Shown here: one piece after another, positions 33,936 through 46,600 of the stretch
How the letters are laid out: each line of letters opens with the position of its first letter
Numbering within the stretch: the first letter of the stretch is position 1
Assembly: GCF_000003815.2 (NCBI RefSeq)
Contig: NC_049992.1
Coordinates: 6,143,918-6,207,917 of the forward strand
DNA length: 64,000 nucleotides
Reading direction: 5' to 3'
Source of the DNA: Branchiostoma floridae
Taxonomy: Eukaryota > Chordata > Leptocardii > Amphioxiformes > Branchiostomatidae
The notes under the pieces: generated by a model
What the model was told of the DNA's origin: nothing
The model's database searches: none
What the model saw: only the letters and a program-made list of their open reading frames with translations
Translations under genes and position numbers: made by a program

Positions 33936-34649
33936 GTCATGCAGATGATAGCAAGTTACATGCAAAATGATGTTTTTTTGCAGAGATTTGATACAGTTTC
34001 ACAGTGTACTGTTTGAGATTCATTTTTTTCTGTTTATAATTAACTTTTACGTAATAAAAGAGTCAGTTGATTCCGTTGAGTTAAATTTCTTTCAGTTGGA
34101 GAACAGTTTAACTTGACTCATTTCAAATGACACCAACTCAAATGACACCAACACAAGAGTTACCAACTCAAATGAATTTATATGCTTTTACTTGATGTGT
34201 TTTGATAGAATGAGATGAAATGAAATAAACCAAAGGAAAGTGGATAATAAATGAATGAATGAAGTTGTTCCAGTGTAAGACCGACACAACATACATCTAG
34301 TGTTGTACTCTGTTGCCTGCCAAATGGTAGCTTGTGTAATACAAGCTCTTGCTGGCAGGGGCTATACTAGTAAATAGTACAACCTTCTCTGCAATTAATA
34401 CCCCTTTTTTCAAAAGATACATGAAATAATACAAATAAAGGTAAAAAGACAAAGTGACAGCAGACTCAAGCTGTCCTCAACTTCTTTTAGCGCCGCTTAA
34501 ATACAAAAGCTATCTTATCAGCAACTAGAGTTTCACGGCCCCATACCTTCACTAAATGATTTTCACTTTTACAACTGGTGTAATGAATTATGCCACGTAA
34601 ACCTGATGCGCCAAGATATGTGGTGGGACCTGGTCCATACGAATAAATG

Positions 34650-35492
34650 AACAACTTAGCCTGTCCTTGGTGCTAAAAATAATCAATACATGAACAACTA
34701 AGCCTGTCCTTGGTACTGAACACCATTAATACATGAGCAACTAAGCCTGTCCTTGGTGCTGAACACCATCAATACATGAACAACAAAGTCTGTCCTTGGT
34801 GCTGAGCACTATCAATACATGAACAACTAAGTCTGTCCTTGGTGCTGATTGCTGAACACCATCAATACATGAGCAACTAAGCCTGTCCTTGGTGCTGAAC
34901 ACTATCAAGATATAAACAACTAAGCCTGTCCTTGGTGCTGAACACTATCAAGATATAAACAACACAACTGCGTCTGTCCTTGGTGCTGAACACCATCAAA
35001 ACATGAACAACTAAGGCTGTCCTTGGTGCTGAACACCATCAATACATGAGCTACTAATTATAAGCATGTCCTTGTTGTTGAACACCATCAATATATGAAC
35101 AACTAAGCCTGTCATTGGTGCTGAACACCATCAATACAAGAGCAACTAAGTTTGTCCTTGGTGCTGAACACCGTCAAAATATGAGCAACTAAGCCTGTCC
35201 TTGGTGCTGAACGCTATCAATACAAGAGCAACTAAGTTTGTCCTTGGTGCTGAACACCATCAATACAAGAGCAACTAAGTTTGTCCTTGGTGTTGAACAC
35301 CATCAATACATGAGCAACTACGTCTGTCCTTGGTGCTGAACACCATCAATATTTGAGCAACTAGGCCTATCCTTGGTGCTGAACACCATCAACATGTGAG
35401 CTACAAAGCCTATCTTTGGTGCTGAACACCATCAAAATATGAGCAACTAAGCCTGACATTGGTGCTGAACGCCATCAATATATAAACAACTA
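34650..35492. repeat. 43-bp minisatellite, TGGTGCTGAACACCATC core
   Basis: About nineteen copies of a unit made of 'ccttggtgctgaacaccatc', then 'aatacatgaacaactaagcc', with many point changes and one internal duplication ('gtgctgattgctgaac', 34843). The core is shared with 15963-16420. It lies about 1.2 kb after the SCO1 stop codon. Confidence 0.92.
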
Positions 35493-35814
35493 TACATGAA
35501 CAGGGGTCAGTACATGATAAGCATGAAATTCCTATCCGAGCCAAGGAGGATTATGTAAGGATGACACTAATTTGCATGATAAATGTCTAATAATATTCAC
35601 CTTCACTAATCTTCGTACTGCGTTTGACGGTCCTATCATGGAACGCAATGTTTTTTAACTTTCCTATCTAATTATGCAATAGAATATTACATAGAATATT
35701 ATTAGCATTCAATCATGTAAGTCATCACTATCTACACACCAAAAATCAAGATGACTCGTCAACATGTTCTTGAGTCATTCTCATTCAAAGTTCGAAACAA
35801 GATGGCGCTTCCAG

Positions 35815-36440
35815 TTTTACTTTACTACTTTACTTTGGTCGAGGTCCCGCTCGAGCCAAGCTTGAAAGTCGTCTCCACTCCTCCCTGTCTTTCATCAAGG
35901 ACTGGATTTCCCTCACATCATGTAGGTTAGTGTAGGCTCTAAGATTATCGATGTCAGAAGTTTTCGTAAAGCCACAAGGTGGCAAAAACTTACTGCACCT
36001 TTTCTATGCACCAAGAGTTATAAACCTCTCAAATATCACGGCCACAGCATGTCCAGAACACGAGATACCAAAATGGAAGTTCCTCTGTAGTAATCATGTT
36101 TTGTTTTGTTGTTTTTGTATAGTGGGCCCCCTTGGAAATCAACTACCAATAAGTTGAAGGGGCCACCCACTTGTCTTGAGATCAATAAATAAATAGATAC
36201 ATAAATAAACTTAGAGAAGCCACTAAGGGGCCCATCATCAAACTTGACCGTAGTTTTCCCAACTCTAACCCTCATGTCCAAAACAGGACATATGAAAAAT
36301 GGAAGTTCCGCTGCAATACCTCAAAAGGCCGTTAGGGGGTTCGAATCATTATCGAACTTGACCATTGTTTTCCCGACCCAACTACCAAGATCTACCAAGG
36401 CTTCTCGAGGTATGCTATTGACAGACAGACAGACAGACGC
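35815..36440. repeat. Mosaic of dispersed repeat fragments
   Basis: Two related blocks: 'accaaaatggaagttcctct' near 36067 and 'aaaaatggaagttccgctgc' near 36295, ending in a short GACA run (36422-36436). No gene. From 36441 to 38090 I see only unique AT-rich intergenic sequence with no supportable exon. Confidence 0.45.
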
Positions 36441-38159
36441 CTAAAACATAACCTTCCGCCATTCTGGAAGGTAATCAAGGGCGTAGTGACTTTGAGGAGC
36501 AGATATCAATGTTATCTTAAGCATAGGCCTTATAATTATGAACAAAAAGACGAACTTCCTCAGCTGAATAGTGATTTCTGACAGGCGTTGATCTGTGAGG
36601 TAATCAAATAAGGTTAGCCATTTGATACCAATAGCACCAAACATCTCACAACCTACAAAAACACCATAATTGCTTCATGGAGGTATGTGTCCTACGAACT
36701 CTTGTCTTGATCTTGCAAAATCCGTCAGGATTCTATTCATCTTGTCTTATGCTATGTTCACGCCCCTATTGGGACAAAAATCCTGCCAAACAAATCAAAT
36801 AAAGTTATGTTTACCATGAAAGGGCAAAGTGTCCTGTTTGTTAATTGCCAAACATTTTGACGGCTGAAACCGGACTTTGATCGTGTCGGAGAGCGATTTA
36901 AGGGCTGTGGTGGGTCACCTGTGATCACGTGGTTTATCCGTTTTTGCTAACACAGCGAGGTTGACCTATGCATTCGGACCGCCATAATCAATAATATTGG
37001 AAAAATTGCTTCATTGTCGGTAAAATTTTGACACGTTTGTCATAACGGGTGGTCAACAGGGCGTCGGGCAACCAAGACGATCAGATACAGGTACCGTCTG
37101 TCTTTGAATTCCGTTGTAACTATTTGACGTATACTTACAGTGATAGGAATAATGGTTCCTTTCTTTGAAGCTATTTTTAGAAATGAGTGCTCGTTTGTTG
37201 ATACTATCTGGTTGTTTTTTTTTTTCTGTTTCTTTTACATTGTTAAGAGTCGCCATGTAGAATGGCAACTTCCCGGTACAAAGGTTATAAATTAAAATTA
37301 TACTCGGGCAAGATTTTTACAGTTATGATTTAGAGTTTATGTAATTATTGTTATTCATATCATATTTTGGGCTGCGTCGAAACATTATAGATGAATATCC
37401 TGCAACAGCCGAAAGGAAAGTAGCTACAAACTCACAAAAACATGTACATAGCTTGTCAGCAATATATATGCATGTATTTGTTTGCCGGGCAAATACGGAT
37501 CGGTGTAATGGATGATAAATATGCCACTTTGGTTTGGGTACCATTCAGGTATACCGGTAACTAGTTAACCCCAGCGACTACCGGAACTTACTAATAGGCT
37601 AAAAGCCGATCACATTCGAGCGTCGTACGACAGACAAGTTAACGGCCAGAAAATGGGAACATTCTTGTGTCAATAGTAGTAGAAGTGTCGCACCAAAACA
37701 AGTGGCTGTCTTGTAATGGAAAATAATTCCGGCATATCCTTATCGACGGTTTCTGTTATCCCCAGGCACTAAAAATCTACGCCCAAAAAATTGTAAGACG
37801 AAAGGCCGCAGGGGCAGTGTGTTTTTATGTGTCTAGGGTACAGTATTTGAAGGCTGAGCCCAACCACCTCCTTCCATCGCCTTTTACCTCCCCAGCCAAA
37901 GCCAAGTACATGTACCCATTTTACGCTTGTGTGGAAGGTTGTTAAGTGCTTTCCCATGGGTATGAGATTGGTAGCGTGACAGGATTTGAATCCTGGACCT
38001 CTGGGTTCGGGGCCAAACTAATCTGGGTTCGGGGTTCGGGGCCAAACTACACCCTGCAGGTACGCCACTACTAGATACACATGTAGATTTATTGAGTGAA
38101 ATGACGTTTCCTGCTCCCTCTGCCGAATGGCGGTTTCTCAAATACAGCGGACAGATTAC

Positions 38160-38933
38160 TCTCTACCAGACTCCGGATCGCTGGAAAATCGTAGAAACGC
38201 AGATCGCGTGCTGTTCCCTAGCCGGCTATAGTTCTCTGGTCGGCTTAGGCTTAGGTCACATTTCCATAGCAGGGCCAAAATAGGATTACATTGATATATG
38301 AGCTGCTAATGCACTGCTTACAAATGCTTTGTATATCAGTCCAAATTGGATGCTATGCTCTGTGAAGATAAAGGTCATCAGATTCAGAGGTGACCTGTGA
38401 TTTCGACGTCATTACTTAAATACGATTTCGGCGCTAAAAGGGACGACCAATCCTTTCTTCAGTGAAACTGTCCATAATTTGGACAAATTTAGCTTTGTAT
38501 TAATTAGATTGAAAATTGAGATTTAAAGTAATCATTGTATTTAGTGTCAACATTTAGCCGAGCAAAATGTATGCCATATTCGAAACCCCCATGCACACCG
38601 TATATCTCAGGTATTTGGCACGGCGCACAAATTTGGCGCTTGTATCTGCCAAATCCATGCTAGCGCAGGGATTTCGCCAGCGCAGGGATTTAGCTTGACA
38701 CCGGCCGGGCAGCTTTCGGGAGTGAAAAGAATTATATAGAATACATCAAAATACACAGTATATGTCAAAATAAGATTCATGGGCATGATTTGTGTATATT
38801 TCTAGCCATACGTTTTAATTTTTCGTTTCTTAAAACATCCCGGCCGGGCACCGCTTTGGAAATGTGACCTAAGCCTTACTCCTCTATTTGTTCCATTTCT
38901 ACGATTTTCCAGCAATCCGGAGTCTGGTAGAGA
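38160..38933. mobile_element. TIR element directly upstream of the LAPTM4-like gene
   Basis: The left arm (38161 on: 'ctctaccagactccggat', then 'gctggaaaatcgtagaaa') has an inverted match in the right arm (to about 38933). Further in, 'aggcttaggtcacatttcca' (38247) pairs with its complement at 38857. Total about 775 bp. Related arm sequence flanks the MITE at 10463. No transposase. The element ends about 32 bp before the start codon at 38965. Confidence 0.7.
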
Positions 38934-38964
38934 CTAGGACAGATTTCCAGACGACCCCTCTGCA

Positions 38965-41900
38965 ATGGCGTGCCGGGCACACTCGTGTTGTTGCTGCTGC
39001 AGCGTCAGGGTTGGGGCCATCATTGTCGGAGTGCTGTACCTGGTAAGTTAAAAAGTTAAAGTAAACCGTACATCTAAGCAGATGCGTAGGGGTGGCACCT
39101 ATCACTATTTCTGTAACCATTGGGCCACATTTCTGCAACTACAGCAGGCTCGGGGGCTGACCCGCTGGTAGTGATGTGTGTTTAACTCCCATACTCATTC
39201 CCAAATGCTGAGTGCTAAGCGGCGAAAGCAGCATGTACCGTTCCTTTAAGTCTTTGGTATGACTCGGCCGGGATCGAACTCACGACCTATCGAATGCAAG
39301 GCGAACACTCCAACCACTCGGCCATTGATATTCAAAGCGGACACTCCACCAATGAATTCGAAGCTGCTGTACGTTTACGACCACGCTTAAACCGAGCTAT
39401 TTGACGTAGTGTTCAACGAATTCCATCGCTAAAAACGAATCTTGTACCCTTTATCTTTTGTTGTCTTTTTTTTTGTCATTGTAAAGTCGAGTGGTAACAT
39501 AAATCCACTTCAAGACGCAGCGACGCCGCCAACGTGACGCACTCCAGTGAGATAGTCGATAAGCTAAGTCAAGATAACTTCTTCATCACCAAGAAATGTC
39601 AATACCCAGCTCGTGAACTTACGGACTAGGACAGAGAGAGAAAAATATGAAAAGAGAGAGACGGAAAGAAAGAGGGAGAGGGGAGAGAGAGAGAGAGAGA
39701 GAAAAAAAGAGAGAAAAAAATAGAGAAAGAGAGAGAGAGAGAGAGATGTTGCCCGTCATGCCTCCTTGCATGTGCAAAAGTGAAAAACAAAATTTCATAT
39801 TGTTTAAAACCGGTACCTCCATTGATAACGTTTCTATTTCTCTGACGTCTGCAGATTTTTGCTGTGGCCGGCGATATTGTTCTGGCCGTGATAGACATAG
39901 TGGGAGTGTTCACGGCAACCCGACCTAGCAACGGCAGCACCTCAGCCACGCCTAGCAACAACGTGACAGAAGGGAATAGCACCGACAATAGCAGCGCTTG
40001 GACCAAGATATCAAGTAGGGCGACCAAAATATAACATTGGCGCAAATTTGCAAGTTGGCGCAATTTTCTAGCACAAATTGGGCACAGTTCAGTGAGATAT
40101 CCGCTTTATTTCAGACCAACTTTTTCTTCAAGCAGATGTTGGGATGACAAAGATATGGATGACAAATCTTCCGTGGCCGGCACGCCATCATTAGGTGAAA
40201 TGCATGTGTCAGGTTAAGATTGCGACAGCTTAGTTTTGCTAAAGATCTGCTATAGTAAATCTTTTGCTCACATTACGTGCGGCCAGGATGAAGTAACGTT
40301 AAATCGTCCTTCATCATGTGTATTTTTCAGTTGCCACGTGGGTAGAGTTGGGCGTTGACGTGCTTTTCTTGATCATCTGCGTCCTTCTGGTCGTCGGTGC
40401 TGCAAAGGTACACATACAGACCACGCTACACTCTCTTGTATATTATAATATGCATTGCATAGCTGACTGGCTGACTAGATACAGTCCACCTAAAGCTAAG
40501 GGCACAACCCGCCGTATGTGCAAATATGTGTTCTCTACGTGCCAAAACGTGGGTAATCTTTTGGGAACCGTAAGTGTTAAGTACCGCATCCGTACTAACT
40601 CTTAGGGAATCCGACGGCTTTTGGAACACGCAGACACGCCGCAGAACTTTAAGTGCAGGTAAAACTTTGTGTGCCATCGGGCTGCGGATTCGCCGCCGTA
40701 CGTGTCAGTACGGGCGACGCGTTTTCAGAAATACGTGGCGGACGTGGCCTCCCGAAAAAACGTACGGACAAATTGCACGTACAGTGGCCTTAGTTTTTGG
40801 ATTTATCATTTCAGTCCCCAAGCATCGGTTACTAGTATATACACTGCACAAATTTATATAAGGGTGCCTGCCTACCTGTTTAAATGCTCAGTCTAGGTGC
40901 TGATCCGGTTGCTATTGTCTTTATAAGAAAAACGGAAGCATTGCAACCATGCAGTCGGTGTATTTGCCAATTCCTTGTAACATTTGGTAACATTTTGTCC
41001 ACATCATTTCACTAAGGCAGGGGTGATCTAGAAAGTGTAGGTGAAGAAATAATGCCCATCAGTATCATAGTTCGAAGTACAGGTATTAGGAGAAACACAG
41101 AGAAAACGGATTTTCGCCGACCCTATGGTCTATAGGTTGAATGACCCACAAAAAAGTTGTGCGTCATAGGTCATGTAGGTAGTCTCTGTTTAAGAGTAAA
41201 GAGGCATTGGATTCGACTGAAAAGTCAGTGAGCGTAACATCATTTGGTGAAGGGGAACTTTAGCTTTTTTTCTATCATTCGCCTGTAATACAGTAGGAGA
41301 CGCTTAATTGCACGGCCTATTTGCCAGTGAATTTCGTGCAATTATCCGGCTGGTGCAATAATGCGAAGTCATCTAGCTGTTCCGCACCGGTTTGGAATTT
41401 TAGTACTCCGTGCAGTTAACAGAAGTGTGCGTTAATCCGTTGTGCAAGTGGCTTTTACTGTATTACAGAACAACAAGGTACTGTGTATGATCTGGCTGGT
41501 TGCGGCTGGCCTGTGGACGGCCTTCATGGCGGGTGAGGCCGTCTACCTGACCGTGGAACGTTACCTTGGCGTGGAGCAGAGTCTGGACGCGCTGTGGCAG
41601 ATCTTTCTGGACACGCTCGTCATCAAATGGGGTGCAGTCGTGGTCTGGCTCCTTATGTTGGTGAGTTTACTCTCTTTGATGATTTTATGAACCCCGGTGT
41701 CTTCCTTTTTTCTTTCATTTTGAGGCTACCAACATAGATTTTGCAGCCTATATATCGAATACTGTAAGGTTTGGTCAATTCAAACCGAAAAGGACCTGCT
41801 CTTTTCGATAATTCTAATGGGTTCTTTAACGTGGTCGGTGTGACGCTCTCCACAAACGCGGGACCTCCGTTCAACGTCCTGTCCAAGAGACGTATATACT

Positions 41901-42145
41901 ATAGCCAAAGCTAGCTACTCATGTCCACCTATTTACGTTTAGCAGTGTTTTGTTCTTTTTAGTATCATGTGCAAGCAAAACGCATTATATCCGACTTGGA
42001 AATGTGACATTGTCACAAGCTTCCTTACGGCTTTTTTCCGTCTTTCTCTCAGATCGCCGGTGCCGTTGTGGTGTCGTCCCATGTAGCAGACATACGTGAT
42101 GACAAGGAAGCACCACTGATATCCGAGAGGTCCTTCCCGACATAG
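38965..42145 (+). CDS. Small four-pass membrane protein, LAPTM4-like, 5 exons
   Basis: Exons 38965-39042, 39855-40014, 40331-40407, 41469-41660 and 42053-42145 join in phase to 199 residues. The N-terminus is cysteine-rich (HSCCCCCSVRVGAIIVGVLY), like the C-x-C-C-x-V-R-x-G-x-I-I-x-G start of LAPTM4 lysosomal proteins. Four hydrophobic stretches lie near 17-45, 83-103, 108-125 and 150-170. The first extramembrane loop has four N-glycosylation sequons (N52, N62, N67, N71), which puts it on the luminal or outer side. The tail DDKEAPLISERSFPT has an acidic-dileucine-like sorting signal. If the family call is right, it acts in endosomal or lysosomal membranes. Tetraspan or MARVEL-type proteins are alternatives, as overall similarity is weak. 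Exon 4's acceptor abuts a MITE. AATAAA at 42488. Confidence 0.78.
39180..39332 (-). mobile_element. tRNA-derived SINE in intron 1 of the LAPTM4-like gene
   Basis: The minus strand reads 'tggccgagtggttggagtg' (A box) and 'gtcgtgagttcgatcccgg' (B box) with tRNA-like spacing. A body containing 'ggtacatgctgctttcgcc' follows. The trailing body marks it as a SINE and not a tRNA gene. Confidence 0.75.
39628..39748. repeat. GA-rich microsatellite
   Basis: Purine-only AG/AAAG tract within intron 1 of the LAPTM4-like gene, about 105 bp before the exon 2 acceptor. Confidence 0.92.
41289..41462. mobile_element. MITE abutting a splice acceptor
   Basis: Ends TACAGTAGGAGACGCTTAAT and (inverse) GGCTTTTACTGTA. 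The body has 'gtgcaattatccggctggtg' and 'gcagttaacagaagtgtg'. The same element, inverted, is at 48309-48485. It ends 6 bp before exon 4 of the LAPTM4-like gene. Confidence 0.82.
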
Positions 42146-42487
42146 CCATAAACTAAGGCACTATAATTTAGAATTGCAGACGCTTATAAAGGCCTAAGAA
42201 CATTTAATGTTGTGTTTTTCATTACAATCCTAACATGTGGCTCGGTATACAAATGTACATGCAGGGTTCTCTTTTTTTCCAGATGGCCGAAGTGGTCCGA
42301 GAAAAAGTGTTTAACAAATGAATGTAGAAGTAAAAGTCAGGTATTCTTAACATCATATAATATAAGTATTCGAATTATACAGATATACATTATATTCTCT
42401 ATGACATCAGAAATGAGAACATGTTGGAAGACGTTCAACATGTTGAATGCCTTCATCACTCATCGTTGAACGTATGAATACAGTTGA

Positions 42488-42493
42488 AATAAA
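42488..42493 (+). terminator. Polyadenylation signal of the LAPTM4-like gene
   Basis: AATAAA 343 bp after the stop codon, immediately before the hairpin at 42496. Confidence 0.55.
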
Positions 42494-42495
42494 TA

Positions 42496-42685
42496 AATCC
42501 AATTTTCTTCAACCAATGACTGTTTTGTAAAGGTAAGGTACATACCTTCGTCACGGGGAATGACCTAGTCTCAATCTCGCGAGAGGACACGAGATTAGGT
42601 CATTCCCCGTGACGAAGATGTGCTGTTTGACATCAAAATGCACCTTACCTTTACAAAACAGTCATTGATTGAAGAAAATTGGATT
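42496..42685. mobile_element. Long hairpin (foldback element)
   Basis: The arms 'aatccaattttcttcaa' / 'tgactgttttgtaaaggtaa' (42496-42535) and the exact complement at 42644-42685 pair. A second stem, 'cttcgtcacggggaatgacc', pairs with 'ggtcattccccgtgacgaag' around a 'tcgcgaga' centre. Almost the whole 190 bp is one interrupted palindrome. No coding. Confidence 0.85.
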
Positions 42686-43643
42686 AACTTCATCCCTCAG
42701 ATATCAAATGGAAAGGTCGGCAGGTGTTTACCAGTGTAACCGAAAACACAACATTGTTTTCCTGAGGCCTTATAAACAAGTTCATTATTTTGAAATCCTC
42801 TCCAAGCTTGTTTCCGAATGAACAATGCTGCTAAACGCCTTATGCTGCGACTGCTTCAAGCAACTTTTAATGTACAACGTTGTTAAGATTTTCCTCTAAA
42901 AATAAAGATTTCATGAAGCAAAACTTTAATATAATGTCTATAACAACAACAGACTATAGATTTTCTGGTGTATAGAATTTCCTACATAATGCAATAACTG
43001 TCTAAGACTTTAGTGTTTGTAACACAGCACAGAATTAGAACAATATTATGTAATTCTTCTTTTGTGCAATTTTCCAGAGAGTATTTTGGAAATACAAATA
43101 CTACAACCATGAACCAATTAGTAATATACATTATCATAGTATTATATACACAATAGTCAGTAGTACCATTTACTATTAGTGTAATATTAACAGGAAACTG
43201 CTTACAAAGACAACTCAATTCTAGAAATACACGTATCTTTAAAGGAACAAAGTGATTTAACAAATGTTGCAACACTCATGGCTTTAAGGTAATTCATGGC
43301 AGAGGCTAAGGAAATAACCTAACAAGGCAACAGTTGGTATTAAGACCTCTACTAAATGTAAGTCAATTTTGCATAACATTTCCTAACAAATGCATTTTAC
43401 AGAATAGAATTTTCCATGCATCAAAGCTTACATTTAGTTCATGTGTAAATTGAGATTATTCAATAATTAAACCAGCAACTATAAGTATAACTTGTTCTTT
43501 TTTTAAGGCATCTGGTAATATTAAACACTATATAAACAGGCAACCTGTGAAGTAACATTTTCAAATTGAATTAAATAAGATAACTGAACAGCATTCGTGT
43601 TTGTGCATATGACATTGTACTCTACTTGATCCATTTTAACAGC

Positions 43644-46600
43644 TTATTCTTCCAAGTCAAACGGTTGTGAGTTGTCACTGAAGGTGTCTTCAGCACCATG
43701 GACAGGAAGGCAACTTGCATCATGGCAGTCAGAATCCCGCTCCTGTAAATCCATCAGCGGGCTTACAGGTGCGCTTCTGTCTTCCAGGTGTTCGTCAAAG
43801 TCCATAGCAGGGCTGGAAGGAACGCAGCTGTCAAATACAGCTGGGTCCACATCTTCTTCAGGCATGTCCATCCCTGGACTTGAAGGACAGACATTTTCAG
43901 GAGCAGCTTGATCTGGTTGGTCAATTGAAGGACTGGTAGGGGCACTGTGAAAATCATCAGCACCATCTACATTGGACACCTCTGGAACACTGTGTGGCAT
44001 GTCATCACTGTGACTTCTCTGAGGTGTGTATGCTTCATCTGTAGCTTTCTTCGTTGTCTGAAAGGGATGCTGATCGCCAGTGTCTTGATGCTTGTTACAG
44101 CTTTTTTCCTGTGAATCCATTTCCATGGTGAAGACTTCACTGTCGAAGGGGATGGGAGGCTCACATTTGGGCTTGGCTGCCTTGCTGTCCGTTTTATCTT
44201 TAGAGAGAGGAATGGCAGGTGTCGTCGTCTTTGGCCTTGGCGGCTTGAAGCTGGGCTTCTTTGCTTTGGGGGCAGATGCTGCATGCTTGCCTTTGGTCTT
44301 GGGTTTTATCTCATTTTCATTGTTGCCTGTAACGTCTTTATCATTGTTACTGACATTGTTCTCCTTCTGAGATACCGTAGGTTTAGACTTCTTCATCTTT
44401 GGTTTGAATGCAGGAGCTTTCTTGGGTCCTGCTACATCTTGGCAGCCTTCCTTATCCTCTAAGGAAATTTTAGTCTTCTTCCCATCTTCCTCTGAAAGAG
44501 AGGTCTTCTTTTTCTTTTTCGGCACTTCATTTTCATTTGATTTCTTCTCTTTTCTTTTGTTACCTAATTTTGGTTCTTTAGGCTGCTTCTTCTCTTTCTT
44601 CAGGACAGGTGGTGCATCTGAAATCTTCATGACCTTGCCAGGGGAGTACTCGAACTCTTCATCACTTTGGTCATCTAGAAGAAAGAGTGAGACAGCATGC
44701 ACTAGTTAGAATAGTTATTCTCTTGAAATAAATCATGCTATACTACTCCTGTACCTTAGCCTGGGTACCATCTGGGTAGTAATTCGCTTCTGCTACCCAT
44801 GCTGCACATTCAAACTGCTTGGTACTAACGTCAGTTAATGAACGAATTAAGGAATAGGAGCGCTCATTTGATGACAACAGCCACCCCACCCACCCCCAGC
44901 AAGCGGACGGAGAGCTTTTCGGGGGTTGGAACGACCGCTTGAACCAATCCTTAATTAGCGCCCTCGTCCAAAATTTGGACAATTCTAGATGTTACCTTGG
45001 CCAAGGATCCCAGAGAAGCAGCACAGAAGCGATTGTATACAGTGTATGATAAATGTCAGAGCGAGAAGCAACTGTATATATAGTGTATAATTAACGTCAG
45101 AGTGAACAACTTTCTGGATGGCTACCTGTACCTCCTTCTATCACAAAAATAAATGAATAAACAGTAGTTGAGGTTGTATTTATTTTTACTATGAAAAAGT
45201 GCCCCAAGCAGGTGTAACCACCCAAGGCTCACCATTCTCTTTTTCATCTTTCTTCTGCACTGAACTGAGGAAAGACTCTGCATTGCCCAAAACCTTCTCT
45301 GCCTGTTCCATCAGATCTTCCACACTTCCGCTGTCTGAAAGGTCATCAGGTGATGGGAGCTGTGCTTCTACCTGTGGGGAACTTTTCCGTGCTGTTTTCT
45401 TAGCAGGTTCTGCAAGTGAACAATCAGTTATTACTAACAGTTCATCATCATAGTCCTTTACGTCCTAACAGACGATCTGTTCAACGCCGATGGGCTCGTC
45501 TATGAGCAACCAGGCCAGCTCGGCTTCTGCACGGCTTCCCACAGGTCTCGCAGCAGAATTCCGTGGATTGACATGGTTGACTAACAGTTAATACAAGTAC
45601 AAAACTTATGCAGAGCCAAATTATGTAGTTGCCTGTCAAAGCATTGTTTAATTAACATTGAGATTTTACATATTGTATCCTTCCCAAGAGTAAAATATAG
45701 TCCTAATAACTTCAAAAGAAATGTCTCAATTATCTTTGTGCTATGACAATATAAAATGTCATTATTTGGTCTTCAAAAAAGACAATGACTGCATATTGGG
45801 ATGTTTGGCTTATTTGAGAGTTTGATAGTAGACAAACCTTTTTCATCTTCATCCGAGCTGACTTCTTGCCTTCCCCAGTGTCCTTGGAACCGCTGACCAA
45901 ATCCAAAGGTTTGCAGTCTCTTCTGCAAATTCAAAAGACATTGTGGAGTACAATGTTAATAGGAGAGGAAAACTACATTGATTTCAAGGGCTGAAAATTG
46001 TATGAAAGAAAGCTATCTTTAAGTACTAAATAGCTGCAAGAATCTAGAGGAATGTAGTAGTCTAATATTATCACAGCATTGAATGAATATGACAATTCAG
46101 TTAATTGGGACAATGCATCATGAAATAGATCTTTGGCTAAAATTGTCTTGCATGCAGAATATATTTCAATGTTCTAAGTGACTAATTAAAGTCAAGCAAA
46201 GAATTAACAGTTACAGTGTTTGAATGTGTGGATTTGGTACCTTTATGGATAACACAACGGCCTGTCTAGCCATTGTCAAAGCACACTTCACACGCTTTCG
46301 GTAGTTCTTGCCGTCAACTACCAATGACCCCAGGTGATCAACGTCATTCTCCTGGGTAAAGGGGCGCACTGATCTCTCCGGTATCCAGGCACGGGACACC
46401 GTCTTTCCAAAGAAGACGACATGGTAGCGCACCTGTTGGTATAAACGCATCAAATTAGTACTTTGGGTTAAAACGTGTCTAACAGAACTATGGCCACATT
46501 AATCAGTTTCCTTGGCTCTTGCCTTCAAGTTCTTACTAATCATTGGAGCAAATATTCAAGCAAGAGAATAAGAGTAAAATATGTTGCATTTCACACAGAT

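Noticed and set aside
39240-39330. Possible tRNA gene (minus strand)
   Set aside because: A and B boxes are present but the arms do not pair well and a SINE body follows.
44404-44709. Phe/Ser-rich plus-strand frame
   Set aside because: Antisense to the Lys-rich part of the last ZCWPW1 exon.
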